Shown here one piece after another: positions 1 through 9,063 of a stretch of DNA of 41,909 bases (the stretch's first letter is position 1; every line of letters begins with the position of its first letter). The notes under the pieces are model-generated. The model did no database searches and was not told where the DNA came from. It worked only from the letters and a program-made list of their open reading frames with translations. Source of the DNA: Verrucomicrobiota bacterium (lineage in GTDB: Bacteria > Verrucomicrobiota > Verrucomicrobiia > Opitutales > Seribacteraceae); assembly GCA_028343845.1 (NCBI GenBank), contig JAOLZO010000022.1, forward strand, positions 1 through 41,909. Reading direction: 5' to 3'. The translations under genes and the position numbers were made by a program.

Positions 1-1762
1 TGGGGGTACGGTCCTTGTAGCGTCCCGTCCGGTCGCGCCCCCATTCGATCCGGTCAATGGTGGCGGATTCAGTTAGTTCGAGCTGAACCCATCCCTTGCC
101 CTTTTGGTGGGAAATCCAACTGCGGTCGTTTCCGTATTTTCCGTCGTTGAGGTGGACGAGTTTGTGTTTTGGGTTGTTGGCGTAGTTTCCAGAGGAGCTA
201 AGTTTGGCCCCAAGAGCCGCGTTGCGGGACTTCTCACCGATAGTCCATAACTCGATTTCATCGATACAAGGTTCGGAACCGTTGGTAGTGGCCTCGGTGG
301 TGAAACGGACGAAACGAACTTTCTTGGGAGAGAAGGACTCGAAATTGTGCTTAGAATTAACGGCAGGGCGAAGGGCGGGTGGACGGGTAGGGGCTTTCCC
401 TCCTTCGTCGGCTCTCAAGAGAATGACGTCTGCGGTGACCGCGCTGCCCGTGTTTCCTGCCCGAAGAACGATCCCTGACTCCGGTTCCAGGTCGTGAACC
501 CCCGCATTTTGAAAGCCGCTCCAAAGGGGCTTGCTGACCACCTTGCCCTCGCCTTTGGCAAACAATTGCTGGTTGATGGTGGCAATGGTCTTACGATCCT
601 TGTCCGTGGCGGGGTCGCCGTCGGCATCCAGTTGGTAAAGCGCGTCCTTGCCGTGCGAGCCCGATCCGCTTCCCCAGGAGAGCCAGATGCGAAAGCGTCC
701 CTTGACGCCGGGGCGGTAGACGGCGAGGTCGAGGCCTTGCTTGTTCTTCCACCAAGTGTAGGTTCCGCCACTTAGGTTGGGCGAGCGCTTGGCGTCACCT
801 GGATCGTTGAGGTAGCCGCGATCAGTGCCCTTGGGGTTGGTCCCTTTGCCGGCCGTTTTTTGGAGAAACTCCACTTGATCCGAGTTCTCATCGTCCAGCA
901 GAACGAAACTTGTGGTCGACTCGGGGATGAAGCGGCTGAGTTCTTTTTGCAAAAGGTTCTTTTCCGCACCAAGCTCATCAATCTCCTTCTTAACCTCGTC
1001 CCTGAGCGGTACGTTGCGCTCGCCATGGACGACGCCTTCGAAAACCGCCTGCATGGAATAGAAATCCTCTTGGGAAATGGGGTCGAACTTATGGTCGTGG
1101 CAGCGGGCGCACCCAACTGTCAAGCCAAGGAAAGCGGAACCGGTCACGCCCACCATGTCGGCCAATTCGTTGGCCCGTTGTTGCTTCCGGAGCAAAGGAT
1201 CTTTGCCACCCACGATATCCTTGGGGCCAGCCACGAGGAAGCCGGTGGCGGTCTCTGCCCCCACCGTATCCCCGGCCACTTGTTCAAAGACAAAGCGGTC
1301 GTAGGGCTTGTCCTCGTTGAAAGCCCGAATGACGTAGTCGCGGTAGTGGTAGGCATTGGGCCGCTCGTGGTTAGTCTCGAAGCCGGCGCTGTCGGCATAG
1401 CGTACGACATCCAACCAATGACGGGCCCAGCGTTCTCCGTAACTTGGGTTCTCAAGGACTTTCTCAAGGAGCTGTTCGTAGGCATCCTTTCTTTCGTCCC
1501 TGACGAAAGCTTCCACTTCTTCAGGCGTTGGTATCAAGCCCAACATGTCGAGGTACACCCGACGGATCAAGGTTCTCTTGGATGCCTCATCCGAATGCCT
1601 CAACCCCTTTTGCGACAGCTTCTTCTCAATGAATTCGTCAATGCTTTGGCACGAAGACCCGGTTTTTGGAAAAATTAATGACCAATGCATTTCCTTGGCA
1701 CTGCCTTGGAAGGCAAGGGCAAGAAGACTCAGGGCAATAAAAAATGGATGGGAACGATTCAA
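1..1762 (-). CDS. PSD1-type DUF1549/DUF1553 protein with discoidin-like insertion (3' end outside window)
   Basis: This is an exported protein of the DUF1549/DUF1553 family, whose biochemical role is not established. The frame is open from the left edge to a TTG at 1762, directly preceded by an in-frame TAG. The TTG is chosen because a Sec signal peptide follows at once (L-N-R-S-H-P, a hydrophobic stretch, then QGSA); the next ATG would remove it. The DUF1549 part covers about residues 40-250, with the typical [16 protein letters not shown] segment, a [18 protein letters not shown] motif and a C218-A-R-C221-H222 potential heme site. After it come a helical stretch, a beta-rich segment from about residue 280, and a discoidin (F5/8 type C)-like segment from about residue 515 to the edge (WISH...GWVQLEL...IDRIEWG). 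DUF1553 should follow beyond the edge. It lies 90 bp downstream of a DUF1501 gene on the same strand, so the two are probably co-transcribed. Family is sure; the discoidin call is moderately sure. Confidence 0.85.
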   Translation of the reverse strand, partial: MNRSHPFFIALSLLALAFQGSAKEMHWSLIFPKTGSSCQSIDEFIEKKLSQKGLRHSDEASKRTLIRRVYLDMLGLIPTPEEVEAFVRDERKDAYEQLLEKVLENPSYGERWARHWLDVVRYADSAGFETNHERPNAYHYRDYVIRAFNEDKPYDRFVFEQVAGDTVGAETATGFLVAGPKDIVGGKDPLLRKQQRANELADMVGVTGSAFLGLTVGCARCHDHKFDPISQEDFYSMQAVFEGVVHGERNVPLRDEVKKEIDELGAEKNLLQKELSRFIPESTTSFVLLDDENSDQVEFLQKTAGKGTNPKGTDRGYLNDPGDAKRSPNLSGGTYTWWKNKQGLDLAVYRPGVKGRFRIWLSWGSGSGSHGKDALYQLDADGDPATDKDRKTIATINQQLFAKGEGKVVSKPLWSGFQNAGVHDLEPESGIVLRAGNTGSAVTADVILLRADEGGKAPTRPPALRPAVNSKHNFESFSPKKVRFVRFTTEATTNGSEPCIDEIELWTIGEKSRNAALGAKLSSSGNYANNPKHKLVHLNDGKYGNDRSWISHQKGKGWVQLELTESATIDRIEWGRDRTGRYKDRTP

Positions 1763-1852
1763 CTATTGTAAATTTTCACTCGAATGCACATTTCGAGCAA
1801 GTGGAATTCGAGCCTTGGTAAATCTTTTTATCGAGCGTTCCCGTACGGAGCT

Positions 1853-3280
1853 TCAGGAAGAATTGAGAACCTGACTCTTGAAGTGTCCTTCGTTGAGATC
1901 GACCCGTTCGGGTCGTCCCTTGTGCATGTAAACGACTTCGGTATGATCGAGACCGAGAAGGCCGAGGATGGTGGCATGGAAATCGTGCACGTGAACCTTG
2001 TCTTTGACCGCATGCAGGCCAAGCTCGTCCGTCTCCCCGATGACCTGACCTCCCTTGACGCCACCACCGGCCATCCACATGGTGAACCCGGTCGGGTTGT
2101 GGTCGCGCCCGTCTCCTTTTTCACTCATGGGTGTGCGCCCGAATTCACCTCCCCAAATGACGAGGGTTTCGTCGAGGAGGCCACGGGCCTTGAGGTCGGT
2201 AATGAGGCCGACGATGGGAAGGTCTACTTGCTTACAAAGCTTGGAATGGTTGTTCTCCATCTTGGTATGACTGTCCCATTTGCTACCGGCTCCGTGATAG
2301 AGTTGTACGAAGCGAACCCCTCTCTCCACCAGTCGGCGGGCGAGCAGGCACTGCTGGCCGAAGACCTTTGTGTCCCCTTGATCCAGGCCGTAGAGAGACT
2401 TGGTAGCCGCCGACTCCTTCTCAAGGTCGACCGATTCGGGGGCGTGCATCTGCATATTGGCGGCAAGCTCATAACTGCGGATGCGGGCTTCCAATTCCGA
2501 ATTGGATTCACGGCCCTGCAGATGGCGCTGGTTCAAACTCTGCAAAAAGGACAGCTTGAGGTCTTCGGTCTGTTTGATTTTCGATGCCTGTGGCTTGAGG
2601 TTGGCAATCGGTTCGGGGCCGTTTTCAAGAAGTACTCCTTGGTGGGATGCGGGCATGAACCCGTTGCCCCAGCATCTCGTTCCGTTGACCACCATGGCAC
2701 TGGTGTCCTTGATGACGACGAAGCCGGGCAGACTTTGGTTTTCGGTACCCAAGCCGTAGGATACCCAAGAACCGAGCGAGGGGCGTCCTCCGAAGACAGA
2801 TCCAGTGTTCATCTGGCAGACTCCACCGGCATGATTGATGCCGTCGGATACACAGGAGCGGATGACGCAGAGTTCATCGGCAATGCGACTGTGATTGGGC
2901 AACCAGTCGGAAATCCAAAGACCACTATCGCCATGTTGTTTCCACTGTCTCTTTGATTCGAGGAGCGGAGAATTCACTTCTCCCATGGCGGTCACCGGCC
3001 GATCAAAACTATCGGGCAGGGGTTTGCCGGCCAATTTGTTGAGGAGGGGCTTTGGATCAAAGAGATCGAGGTGACTGGGACCACCTTCCATGAAGAGAAA
3101 GATGACGTTCTTGGCTTTGCCCCAGCGGTGGGGAATCTTTGGAAGGGTGGGGTTGCTGGAGGTCCGTGCAAGCAGAGGTTCGTTGGTCAGCGCGGAAAGA
3201 GCGACTGCCCCGAATCCTGCTCCTGCAGTGGAAAGGAAGTCCCGGCGGTTGAAGGGGGTGTCGATTCGATTACAAGCCAT
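1853..3280 (-). CDS. DUF1501 family Tat-exported protein
   Basis: This 475-residue protein belongs to DUF1501, a family with the alkaline phosphatase/sulfatase-like fold and no firmly known reaction. It has a twin-arginine signal (N-R12-R13-D-F-L-S-T-A-G) near the N-terminus, so it should be exported folded. Visible family motifs are FLFMEGGPSHLDLFDPKP, a LARRLVERGVRFVQLYHG block, WGGEFGRTP, GDGRDHNP and MAGGGVKGG near the C-terminus; Asp, His and Glu in these blocks resemble metal ligands of the fold. Length is normal for the family. The start lies 2 bp downstream of the stop of the preceding PSD1-type gene (3283), and another PSD1-type gene follows after 90 bp, so it sits between two predicted partners. 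Function remains unknown; co-occurrence suggests an extracytoplasmic complex with its neighbours. Confidence 0.93.
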   Translation of the reverse strand: MACNRIDTPFNRRDFLSTAGAGFGAVALSALTNEPLLARTSSNPTLPKIPHRWGKAKNVIFLFMEGGPSHLDLFDPKPLLNKLAGKPLPDSFDRPVTAMGEVNSPLLESKRQWKQHGDSGLWISDWLPNHSRIADELCVIRSCVSDGINHAGGVCQMNTGSVFGGRPSLGSWVSYGLGTENQSLPGFVVIKDTSAMVVNGTRCWGNGFMPASHQGVLLENGPEPIANLKPQASKIKQTEDLKLSFLQSLNQRHLQGRESNSELEARIRSYELAANMQMHAPESVDLEKESAATKSLYGLDQGDTKVFGQQCLLARRLVERGVRFVQLYHGAGSKWDSHTKMENNHSKLCKQVDLPIVGLITDLKARGLLDETLVIWGGEFGRTPMSEKGDGRDHNPTGFTMWMAGGGVKGGQVIGETDELGLHAVKDKVHVHDFHATILGLLGLDHTEVVYMHKGRPERVDLNEGHFKSQVLNSS

Positions 3281-3282
3281 AC

Positions 3283-6144
3283 TCAGTGGAGGTAGAGGAA
3301 TTCATTGGAAGTGAGGACGGCATGGCAAAGCGCGGTCAAGGCTTCCAATCGAGGTGACGAAACGTCCTTCGCTCCGGAAGAGAGCAAGCGGAACCCCTTC
3401 TTCTCAAGGACTTGTTCCGGGTTGGAGGAGAAATTCAAATCGAGTTGGGCAGAAATTTTCTCTTCCTTACTGTCCGGCTCATTGAAGATCCGGGGTTCCT
3501 TGTCGATTGCGGGAGACGAGATGCGTAGGCGTTTGAGGGTTCCGTTCCAGAAGTGCTGGCCGTTCGAGCGCCCGCCGAGGAATTGTCCATCCTTTGGATC
3601 GGAAGACAGGGTTGCGACTTCATGCTCCACGTTGGCCTCCCGTAATTTGGATTGTGGGTCGTCCAGGTTCTTCCAGGCAAAGCGGGCCTTTGAATTTCCA
3701 TCCGTAGAAAGATGGATGCTGCAAGCAAGGTAAAGTTGAGTGTCCAAGGGAAGTTGCAGGTTGGAGTCGATCACCCGGTAGATGACGTCTCCCCCTACGT
3801 TCTCACCGGTGAGTTGCATGATGAAGTTGCGTGGTTCGTAAGCGGATTTGGCACTCGTGATCCCGAAGCTCCAGCCTTGCTTCTGGTGGCTCCATGCCGA
3901 TTGGCTGAGCAGAGTGTTGACGTGTGCGTTTGGATGAATGCTGTCGAGGCGGGCAATGGCTTCTATGGTCCAACTGCTTCCGAGATCCAAGTTGTCGCCT
4001 TTGAAAATCCGGATGGTTTTGCCTCCGGAAAGAGCCAAGCGTCTACGAATTTCCTCCATGTCCTTTGCGGGCTTGTCGTCTTTTGCTTGAATGATTGGCT
4101 TGGCCATCATCTGATCAAGGAAGCTTAGGGCAAGCTCTATCTCGGCCTGAGCGGGAGGGCGACCATAGGCGGCCTTGAAGATTCCCCCAATGGAGGATTC
4201 AAGGGTTCGGTGTGTCGAGAATTTCTTCGCCATGGCCCGAGCCCGGGCATGAGGCCACGGGTTGTTGCGCAAAAGAAGGGCCTGAGTCGAGGTGGTTGTA
4301 TTGAGCCTCTCCGAGGCAGATGAAAAACCAGAGGGGGCATCGAAGGCGGCGAGGATGGAGTCAGGTGAATTTCTCCTTTTCTTAAGGTAGACACTCCGGT
4401 GGGGGGAATTGTCGTCTACTGAGGACCCTCCCGATTTGGGCTTCAATTCACCGGAAGTGGCCAGCATGGCATCCCGGATTTGTTCAGCGGAGAGGCGTTG
4501 GGGCGGGAAGCGCCATAGAAGGTGGTTTTCGGGGTCTACTGTATTTTCTTTATCCGTGGGTTCCCGTTGGGCGGTCTGACCGTAGGTTTCGCTGAGCATG
4601 ATTGTGCGGTGAAGAGCTTTGAGTTTCCAACCGTCTTCGACGAAGGAGGTGGCCAACCAATCCAAGAGCTCCGGATGGGAGGGGTCTTCGCCCAAGAAAC
4701 CGAAGTCGTTGGCGCTTCCAACCAGGCCCTTGCCGAAGTGCTTCTGCCAAACGCGGTTGACGATGACCCGCGTGGAAAGAGGATTATCCGGAGAAGCGAT
4801 CCAATTGGCCAGAGCCAACCTTCGGCCCGTGGTGCCGTGCTGGGTGGGCTTGACTTTCGGGTTCGGCAAGCCGAGGAGGGTCAGAAAGGCGGGGGAGGTT
4901 TCCTTTCTTTTCTTGCCGGGTATGAAAGTTCGGGCCGGTTGATCGGAGAGGTCCGTGGTGATGAAGGCTTGGGGCAATGAGGGTTTGGTACCAAGGCTAT
5001 CGAGCTTGAGTTGGAGTTTCTCGTATTTGCTTTTGAGCTCCTCGTCTTTCTCGAATTTTTTGTCCCATTTCTTCCGTGTCTTTTGTGTGCGTATCTGGCG
5101 GTTGATCAGTTCCACGAGTTGTTGTTCGTAGGTCGAGCGGTCCTCCGCTTTCTTGTAGAACATATCTTTTACGTCCTGCGGGAACTGCTTGACCACGTTT
5201 TTGATATCTCCCTGAAAGACCTCGTCCTCCATCTTGCGGATTTCATCACGGACCTGAATAGTTTTCTTCTCCCATTCCCTGAGCTTGGCCATGTCGCTTG
5301 CCTTGCCTAGTTTTTCGTCCTCGGGCCACCAAACACTGGAGAGGAAACTCTGCAGGGAATAGTAGTCCTTCTGAAGGATGGGGTCGAACTTGTGGTCATG
5401 GCACTGTGCGCAGCCAATGCCCAGTCCGAGAAAGACTTCACCCGTGACGTTGGTCATCTCGTTGAGGATCAGTTCCCATTGCATACGGGCATTGCGCTGG
5501 TTCCATTCGTACACGCCATGTCGCAGGAAGCCCGTGGCGACCATGTGGTCGAAATCGTCCGGATTGATCTCGTCGCCCGCCAACTGTTCACGAACGAATT
5601 GGTCGTAGGGCTTGTCCTCGTTCAAGCTGCGCGCGACGTAGTCCCGGTAGAGGTGTGCGGAAGGACGAAAACCATCTGCCCGGTACCCGTCGGATTCGGA
5701 GAATCGGACGACGTCGAGCCAATGCGTTGCCCATCTCTCGCCGTACGCTCGGTCAGCAAGCAATCGATCGATAAGTTCCATCTTGGATGTAGCGGGATCT
5801 TTTTCCCATGACTGGACGAAGGCGTCGATTTCATCGGGGCCAGGAGGTAAACCCAGGAGATCGTAGTTGGCCCGCCGAATGAATTCGTAGGGTCCGGCCT
5901 CTTCGGCCAAGTTCAGGGTTTCGCCCTTGAGCTTTCTTTGGACGAAGAAATCGATTGGGTTGCCCGGGGCATCAACCTTTCCTGATCGAAGGGGTTGAAC
6001 GGCCCACCAATTCTTTTGCTCTTCGGAAAACTGATGGGAGTTGCTTTTCTCATCGGTTTCCATCGCCCGAACGGAATGAATTACAAAAGTTGAGATCAAG
6101 CCGGCCAAGCTGAACAGAAGGACTTTGCATGAATGAGTATGCAC
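3283..6144 (-). CDS. PSD1-type DUF1549/DUF1553 protein with LamG-like insertion
   Basis: This is an exported DUF1549/DUF1553 protein of about 953 residues. The open frame extends up to 6282, but I choose the GTG at 6144 because a clean Sec signal follows directly (H-T-H-S-C-K, a hydrophobic core, then HSVRA). The extra upstream residues would place a poorly fitting 46-residue tail before it. DUF1549 spans about residues 50-280 and holds a single C245-A-Q-C-H249 motif. There is no N-terminal PSCyt1 domain. A charged helical, probably coiled-coil, segment covers about residues 285-385. DUF1553 begins at about residue 430 (LALANWIASPDNPLSTR). A LamG/concanavalin-like domain at about 705-885 (WTIEAIARLDS ... 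FLGGR ... WNGTLKRLRISS) interrupts its C-terminal part, and the usual ending (CHAVLTSNEFLYLH) follows. It is the first gene of the cluster running down to the left edge. The enzymatic role is unknown. Confidence 0.9.
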   Translation of the reverse strand: MHTHSCKVLLFSLAGLISTFVIHSVRAMETDEKSNSHQFSEEQKNWWAVQPLRSGKVDAPGNPIDFFVQRKLKGETLNLAEEAGPYEFIRRANYDLLGLPPGPDEIDAFVQSWEKDPATSKMELIDRLLADRAYGERWATHWLDVVRFSESDGYRADGFRPSAHLYRDYVARSLNEDKPYDQFVREQLAGDEINPDDFDHMVATGFLRHGVYEWNQRNARMQWELILNEMTNVTGEVFLGLGIGCAQCHDHKFDPILQKDYYSLQSFLSSVWWPEDEKLGKASDMAKLREWEKKTIQVRDEIRKMEDEVFQGDIKNVVKQFPQDVKDMFYKKAEDRSTYEQQLVELINRQIRTQKTRKKWDKKFEKDEELKSKYEKLQLKLDSLGTKPSLPQAFITTDLSDQPARTFIPGKKRKETSPAFLTLLGLPNPKVKPTQHGTTGRRLALANWIASPDNPLSTRVIVNRVWQKHFGKGLVGSANDFGFLGEDPSHPELLDWLATSFVEDGWKLKALHRTIMLSETYGQTAQREPTDKENTVDPENHLLWRFPPQRLSAEQIRDAMLATSGELKPKSGGSSVDDNSPHRSVYLKKRRNSPDSILAAFDAPSGFSSASERLNTTTSTQALLLRNNPWPHARARAMAKKFSTHRTLESSIGGIFKAAYGRPPAQAEIELALSFLDQMMAKPIIQAKDDKPAKDMEEIRRRLALSGGKTIRIFKGDNLDLGSSWTIEAIARLDSIHPNAHVNTLLSQSAWSHQKQGWSFGITSAKSAYEPRNFIMQLTGENVGGDVIYRVIDSNLQLPLDTQLYLACSIHLSTDGNSKARFAWKNLDDPQSKLREANVEHEVATLSSDPKDGQFLGGRSNGQHFWNGTLKRLRISSPAIDKEPRIFNEPDSKEEKISAQLDLNFSSNPEQVLEKKGFRLLSSGAKDVSSPRLEALTALCHAVLTSNEFLYLH

Positions 6145-6340
6145 ATGACTAAGGTAATTAAAAAAAAAAACCGAGTGAAGTTTAAAAATCCTTGAGTAGC
6201 CAAACTTATTTTGAAGTCTTTCTCCCTTGAAAAGTAATTTCATCTTTGTCTTTTTCCGTAACAAGGCAAAGCTAGGCGACATTCCGTTACCAATGTTCTC
6301 CTTACTTTAATTTACTCTCACCTTCACTCATTCATTCCTT
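6145..6340. promoter_or_regulatory. Divergent intergenic region with A11 tract
   Basis: This 196-bp AT-rich stretch separates the divergent PSD1-type gene (minus) and FAD oxidoreductase gene (plus), so both promoters should lie here. It contains an uninterrupted run of 11 A on the plus strand (about 6160-6170), just upstream of the minus-strand GTG. I do not see a convincing -35/-10 pair for either gene, and neither start has a ribosome binding site. Confidence 0.4.
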
Positions 6341-7618
6341 ATGAAAGATAAAAAAAGTTCAACGGCCGACCGTAGGAATTTCCTGCAAAGCGGTATGTTC
6401 GGGGCCGCCGGTCTTGGTCTTGCCGTTTCAACAAGCTCATCCGTCGTGATGGCCGAAAGCGACAAGGCAACGATCAAGCGCGAGGTTACGAATGAAGTGG
6501 ATGTCCTCGTGGTTGGAGGAGGAACGGCAGGAGTAATCGCCGCGATCCAAGCGGGTAGGGCAGGTGCGAAAACTCTCCTCGTGGAGAGGAACTTTCAACT
6601 GGGCGGCGCGACGACGACGGGCGGGGTGGCTTTCCCAGGCTTGTTCGACGCCTGGGGTAAGCAGGTCATTGCTGGAATCGGTTGGGAACTGGTCAAAGAG
6701 AGTGTGGAGCTGGATGGTGGAAAGTTTCCCAACTTCGCCAAGGTTCCTCGATCTCACTGGATGAACCAAGTGCACGTCAATCAGTTCGTGTATGCCCTTT
6801 TGGCGGAGGAGAAATGCCGGGAGGCTGAGGTGGAGCTCGCCTACTACGAGTTTCCCGAAGCAGTCGTCAAGACGGATGCCGGTTGGCAGGTCGATTGTAT
6901 TGGGTTCGGGACGAGAAGACAGGTTAACTGCAAGCAGATCATTGACTGTACGGGCGGAGCCGAGGTTGTGGGCCTTCTTGGGTTCGAGCGCTTGCGGGAG
7001 GAGGAACGGCAACCGGGGTCCTACCTGTTCCAATTGGGTGGCTCTCATAATCCGGCGAGCAAGCAATTGCACCGCTTGTACGTTCACGGGGCGGACTCGA
7101 CCAATTCACGCACCGCGACTTTGGCCAACCTGACCGGTCGGAAGTCGATTCTGGCAAAAGTCCGCAAGGACAAGAAGCGCCTGATGCATTTGCAGCCCGA
7201 GACGGGGTTCCGGGAGAGCTATCGAATCAAGGGCGAAACTTTGATCACCGTGCAGGACTACACTTCGGGCAAGCTTTTTGACGATGCCGTTTCCCATGCT
7301 TTTTATCCTGTGGACCTGCACACCAAGACCGGGGTCCGACCCAAGCCGCTCAAGCGGGGAATCGTTCCGTCCATCCCCCTTGGAGCTTTGGTTCCGAAAG
7401 GGAGTCGCAACTTGATCGTGGCAGGGCGTTGCGTGAGCAGTGACCGCCTGGCCAATTCGGGTCTGCGGGTGCAGGCGTCCTGCATGGGCATGGGGCAGGC
7501 CGCCGCCGCGGCGGCCACCTTGGCGGTTCAAGGAAACACGACTCCTTCGGAAGTGCCCTTGGCGCAGATTCATGGGTTGTTGAAAAAGCACGGAGCGATC
7601 ATACCGGGCAAAGCCTGA
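6341..7618 (+). CDS. Tat-exported FAD-dependent oxidoreductase (FAD_oxidored type)
   Basis: This 425-residue flavoprotein is predicted to act outside the cytoplasm. A twin-arginine signal is visible (D-R11-R12-N-F-L-Q-S-G, then an Ala/Gly-rich hydrophobic stretch to about residue 37). The Rossmann FAD-binding motif follows: VDVLVVGGGTAGVIAAIQAG at about 53-72, ending with the acidic residue of LLVER. The GGATTTGG turn that follows is typical of the FAD_oxidored family (PF12831). The C-terminal part shows the second FAD-contact region (RNLIVAGRCVSSDRLANSG) and an Ala-rich helix (GQAAAAAATLA). The substrate cannot be read from sequence; relatives are often annotated as xanthan-lyase-like or carbohydrate-linked oxidoreductases. 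The next gene starts 8 bp downstream and encodes a membrane protein that could pass electrons. The start ATG at 6341 is fixed by the Tat signal. Confidence 0.9.
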   Translation: MKDKKSSTADRRNFLQSGMFGAAGLGLAVSTSSSVVMAESDKATIKREVTNEVDVLVVGGGTAGVIAAIQAGRAGAKTLLVERNFQLGGATTTGGVAFPGLFDAWGKQVIAGIGWELVKESVELDGGKFPNFAKVPRSHWMNQVHVNQFVYALLAEEKCREAEVELAYYEFPEAVVKTDAGWQVDCIGFGTRRQVNCKQIIDCTGGAEVVGLLGFERLREEERQPGSYLFQLGGSHNPASKQLHRLYVHGADSTNSRTATLANLTGRKSILAKVRKDKKRLMHLQPETGFRESYRIKGETLITVQDYTSGKLFDDAVSHAFYPVDLHTKTGVRPKPLKRGIVPSIPLGALVPKGSRNLIVAGRCVSSDRLANSGLRVQASCMGMGQAAAAAATLAVQGNTTPSEVPLAQIHGLLKKHGAIIPGKA

Positions 7619-7626
7619 TTCGTGGT

Positions 7627-8571
7627 GTGAAAAAACGCCGTTTCGTTTCCCTTTTCAATCTTCTGCTTTTTGCCGTGATGGCAGGGTCGGGGGTTTGGGC
7701 GTTCGCTCAACCTTTTTCTATTCAGGTGATCGGGTTGCACGCCTTGACCGGATTCATCTTCATTGCGGTGATCGGTTTGCATATCGCGAATAATTTCGCG
7801 CCCCTGAAGAAGTACTTGAAAAACCGGGTGGTGTGGTTGGTGTCGGGGCTTACGATTGCATTGGGGGCTCTTTTTTATATCCAGCCAAGCCCAATCAAAT
7901 CGATTCTTGGCTTGAGCGGTAATTTGGGCCCGGCTTTGGACCGTTTCGAGATGACCGAAGAGGGGATGAAGTACGATTTCGTTCCCTCGCCTTCCTACAA
8001 ATTGTCTTTGGATATCCGAACCGGTTCCACCTATTCTCTGGAAAATCCACCCCGTCTGGCGGTGTGGTTGGAGAATCAATCCTTTTATCACATCAAGACC
8101 CTTTACGCCTCCGAAACGACGGATGCGAAGGAAATGCTTCCTTACTGGGCGTTCAAGCTCAAGGGATGGGAAGAGGCGAAAAAGGAAGCGGAGAAAAAGG
8201 GGGTTGATCTGAACGAGACCGTGGATGCAGTTTCCGGAGCCACCGAGAACGGCTCCTTTGACCCGGCAGACTACATTGTTCCGGGAGAGACCAATTCATC
8301 CATGCCTTACCGGGTGATGATCGAGATCAACCAACCCGTTGACCCTACGGAAAAGTTGGAGGATCAGCCGTCCTTGATTTATCAGGTCGAAGTGGACAAC
8401 TTCGACCCGCGTACGTTTCAACTGCTCGAGTTGGTTGGATACCCAGTTCAGGAGAAGAACGAGGAGGGGAAGGAGGAATGGGCGATCTATTACGTCGACG
8501 AGCGTTTTGGATCAGCCATGGAATTGATAGACAGCGCCTTGCTATCGATCGAAAGGGTGACCGAGAAATGA
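7627..8571 (+). CDS. Membrane protein, DUF4405-like N-terminus with periplasmic DUF2271-like domain
   Basis: This 314-residue protein starts at a GTG 8 bp after the FAD oxidoreductase stop, so the two are probably one operon. About residues 8-90 form three hydrophobic segments (LLLFAVMAGSGVWAF; IGLHALTGFIFIAVIGLHIAN; VVWLVSGLTIALGALFYI). The second carries two His residues, as in small DUF4405 membrane proteins that bind heme b. The soluble remainder, presumably periplasmic, contains KLSLDIRTG, LAVWLENQ, IKTLYASE and VDAVSGATENGSFDPADY, which resemble DUF2271-type domains. I infer a role as membrane electron acceptor or donor for the upstream flavoprotein. Heme binding and the DUF2271 assignment are plausible but unproven from sequence alone. 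Confidence 0.8.
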   Translation: MKKRRFVSLFNLLLFAVMAGSGVWAFAQPFSIQVIGLHALTGFIFIAVIGLHIANNFAPLKKYLKNRVVWLVSGLTIALGALFYIQPSPIKSILGLSGNLGPALDRFEMTEEGMKYDFVPSPSYKLSLDIRTGSTYSLENPPRLAVWLENQSFYHIKTLYASETTDAKEMLPYWAFKLKGWEEAKKEAEKKGVDLNETVDAVSGATENGSFDPADYIVPGETNSSMPYRVMIEINQPVDPTEKLEDQPSLIYQVEVDNFDPRTFQLLELVGYPVQEKNEEGKEEWAIYYVDERFGSAMELIDSALLSIERVTEK

Positions 8572-8587
8572 AAAAGACTCTTTCCTA

Positions 8588-8603
8588 AAACGCTTGAGCG
8601 TTT
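8588..8603. terminator. Small convergent hairpin (possible bidirectional terminator)
   Basis: A perfect 6-bp inverted repeat, AAACGC / GCGTTT with a TTGA loop, lies between the stop of the DUF4405-like gene and the stop of the convergent flavodoxin gene, whose TAA (8604-8602) overlaps its right arm. The arms end in A/T runs on both sides, as expected for a bidirectional terminator. The stem is short, so this is only a candidate. Confidence 0.35.
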
Positions 8604-9063
8604 ATCCGGCAGCGAGAATTTCCTGAATCTTTGGGTAGAACTTGGTCTTCCACTCGGCAACCTCGTCGTCGTAGTAGGTGTCCAGTTCAAGACGGTCCAT
8701 GTAGCACTTGGCCCCTGCCTTTTGCAGATAGTCATCAATCTTCCGTCCGCACCCGCAAAATTCATCATAGCTAGTGTCTCCAAGCGCCACGATGGTGTAC
8801 TCGAGGTTGGGCAGGTCGCCTGCCTTTCCGTCTTCCAGATCGTAGTAGAAGTCCTCAACCATGGCAGGAGGCTCTCCGTCCCCCCACGTCGAAACGACGA
8901 TGAGGGCTTTCTCTACGGAAGAGAGATCGTCAACCGAATACTCGGAAAGATCGATCACTTCATTCTCTACGCCAAGATCAGTGAGTTCGTCTGCAATTTC
9001 CCGTGCGACGGTCTCGGAGTTACCGGTTTCAGTACCAAAAAATATGTCTAGTTTGTTAGCCAC
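8602..9063 (-). CDS. Flavodoxin-like FMN protein (MioC/sulfite-reductase-type)
   Basis: This is a 153-residue cytoplasmic flavodoxin-domain protein. The phosphate-binding loop for FMN is clear at about residues 10-16 (GTETGNSE), followed by the isoalloxazine-contacting loops STWGDGEPP (about 59-67) and ALGDTSYDEFCGCG (about 93-106). The TWGDGEPP and LGDTSYxxFC patterns are those of the flavodoxin domains of sulfite reductase/cytochrome P450 reductase and of MioC, rather than of classic short-chain flavodoxins. It is strongly acidic, as is usual for an electron carrier. The start is GTG at 9063; no alternative keeps the FMN loop better placed. It is transcribed alone and convergent with the redox pair 6341-8571. 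Its partner reductase is not in the window. Confidence 0.92.
   Translation of the reverse strand: MANKLDIFFGTETGNSETVAREIADELTDLGVENEVIDLSEYSVDDLSSVEKALIVVSTWGDGEPPAMVEDFYYDLEDGKAGDLPNLEYTIVALGDTSYDEFCGCGRKIDDYLQKAGAKCYMDRLELDTYYDDEVAEWKTKFYPKIQEILAAG

Noticed and set aside
860-1678. Plus-strand frame of 272 codons at the left end
   Set aside because: It is antisense to a continuous DUF1549 reading frame with a CxxCH motif on the minus strand.
1784-2956. Plus-strand open frame of 390 codons opposite the first DUF1501 gene
   Set aside because: No motifs; the minus-strand frame carries a Tat signal and DUF1501 blocks throughout.
6145-6282. N-terminal extension of the PSD1-type protein to an ATG at 6282
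   Set aside because: The extra 46 residues would precede a good signal peptide, and the DNA there is AT-rich intergenic with a homopolymer run.
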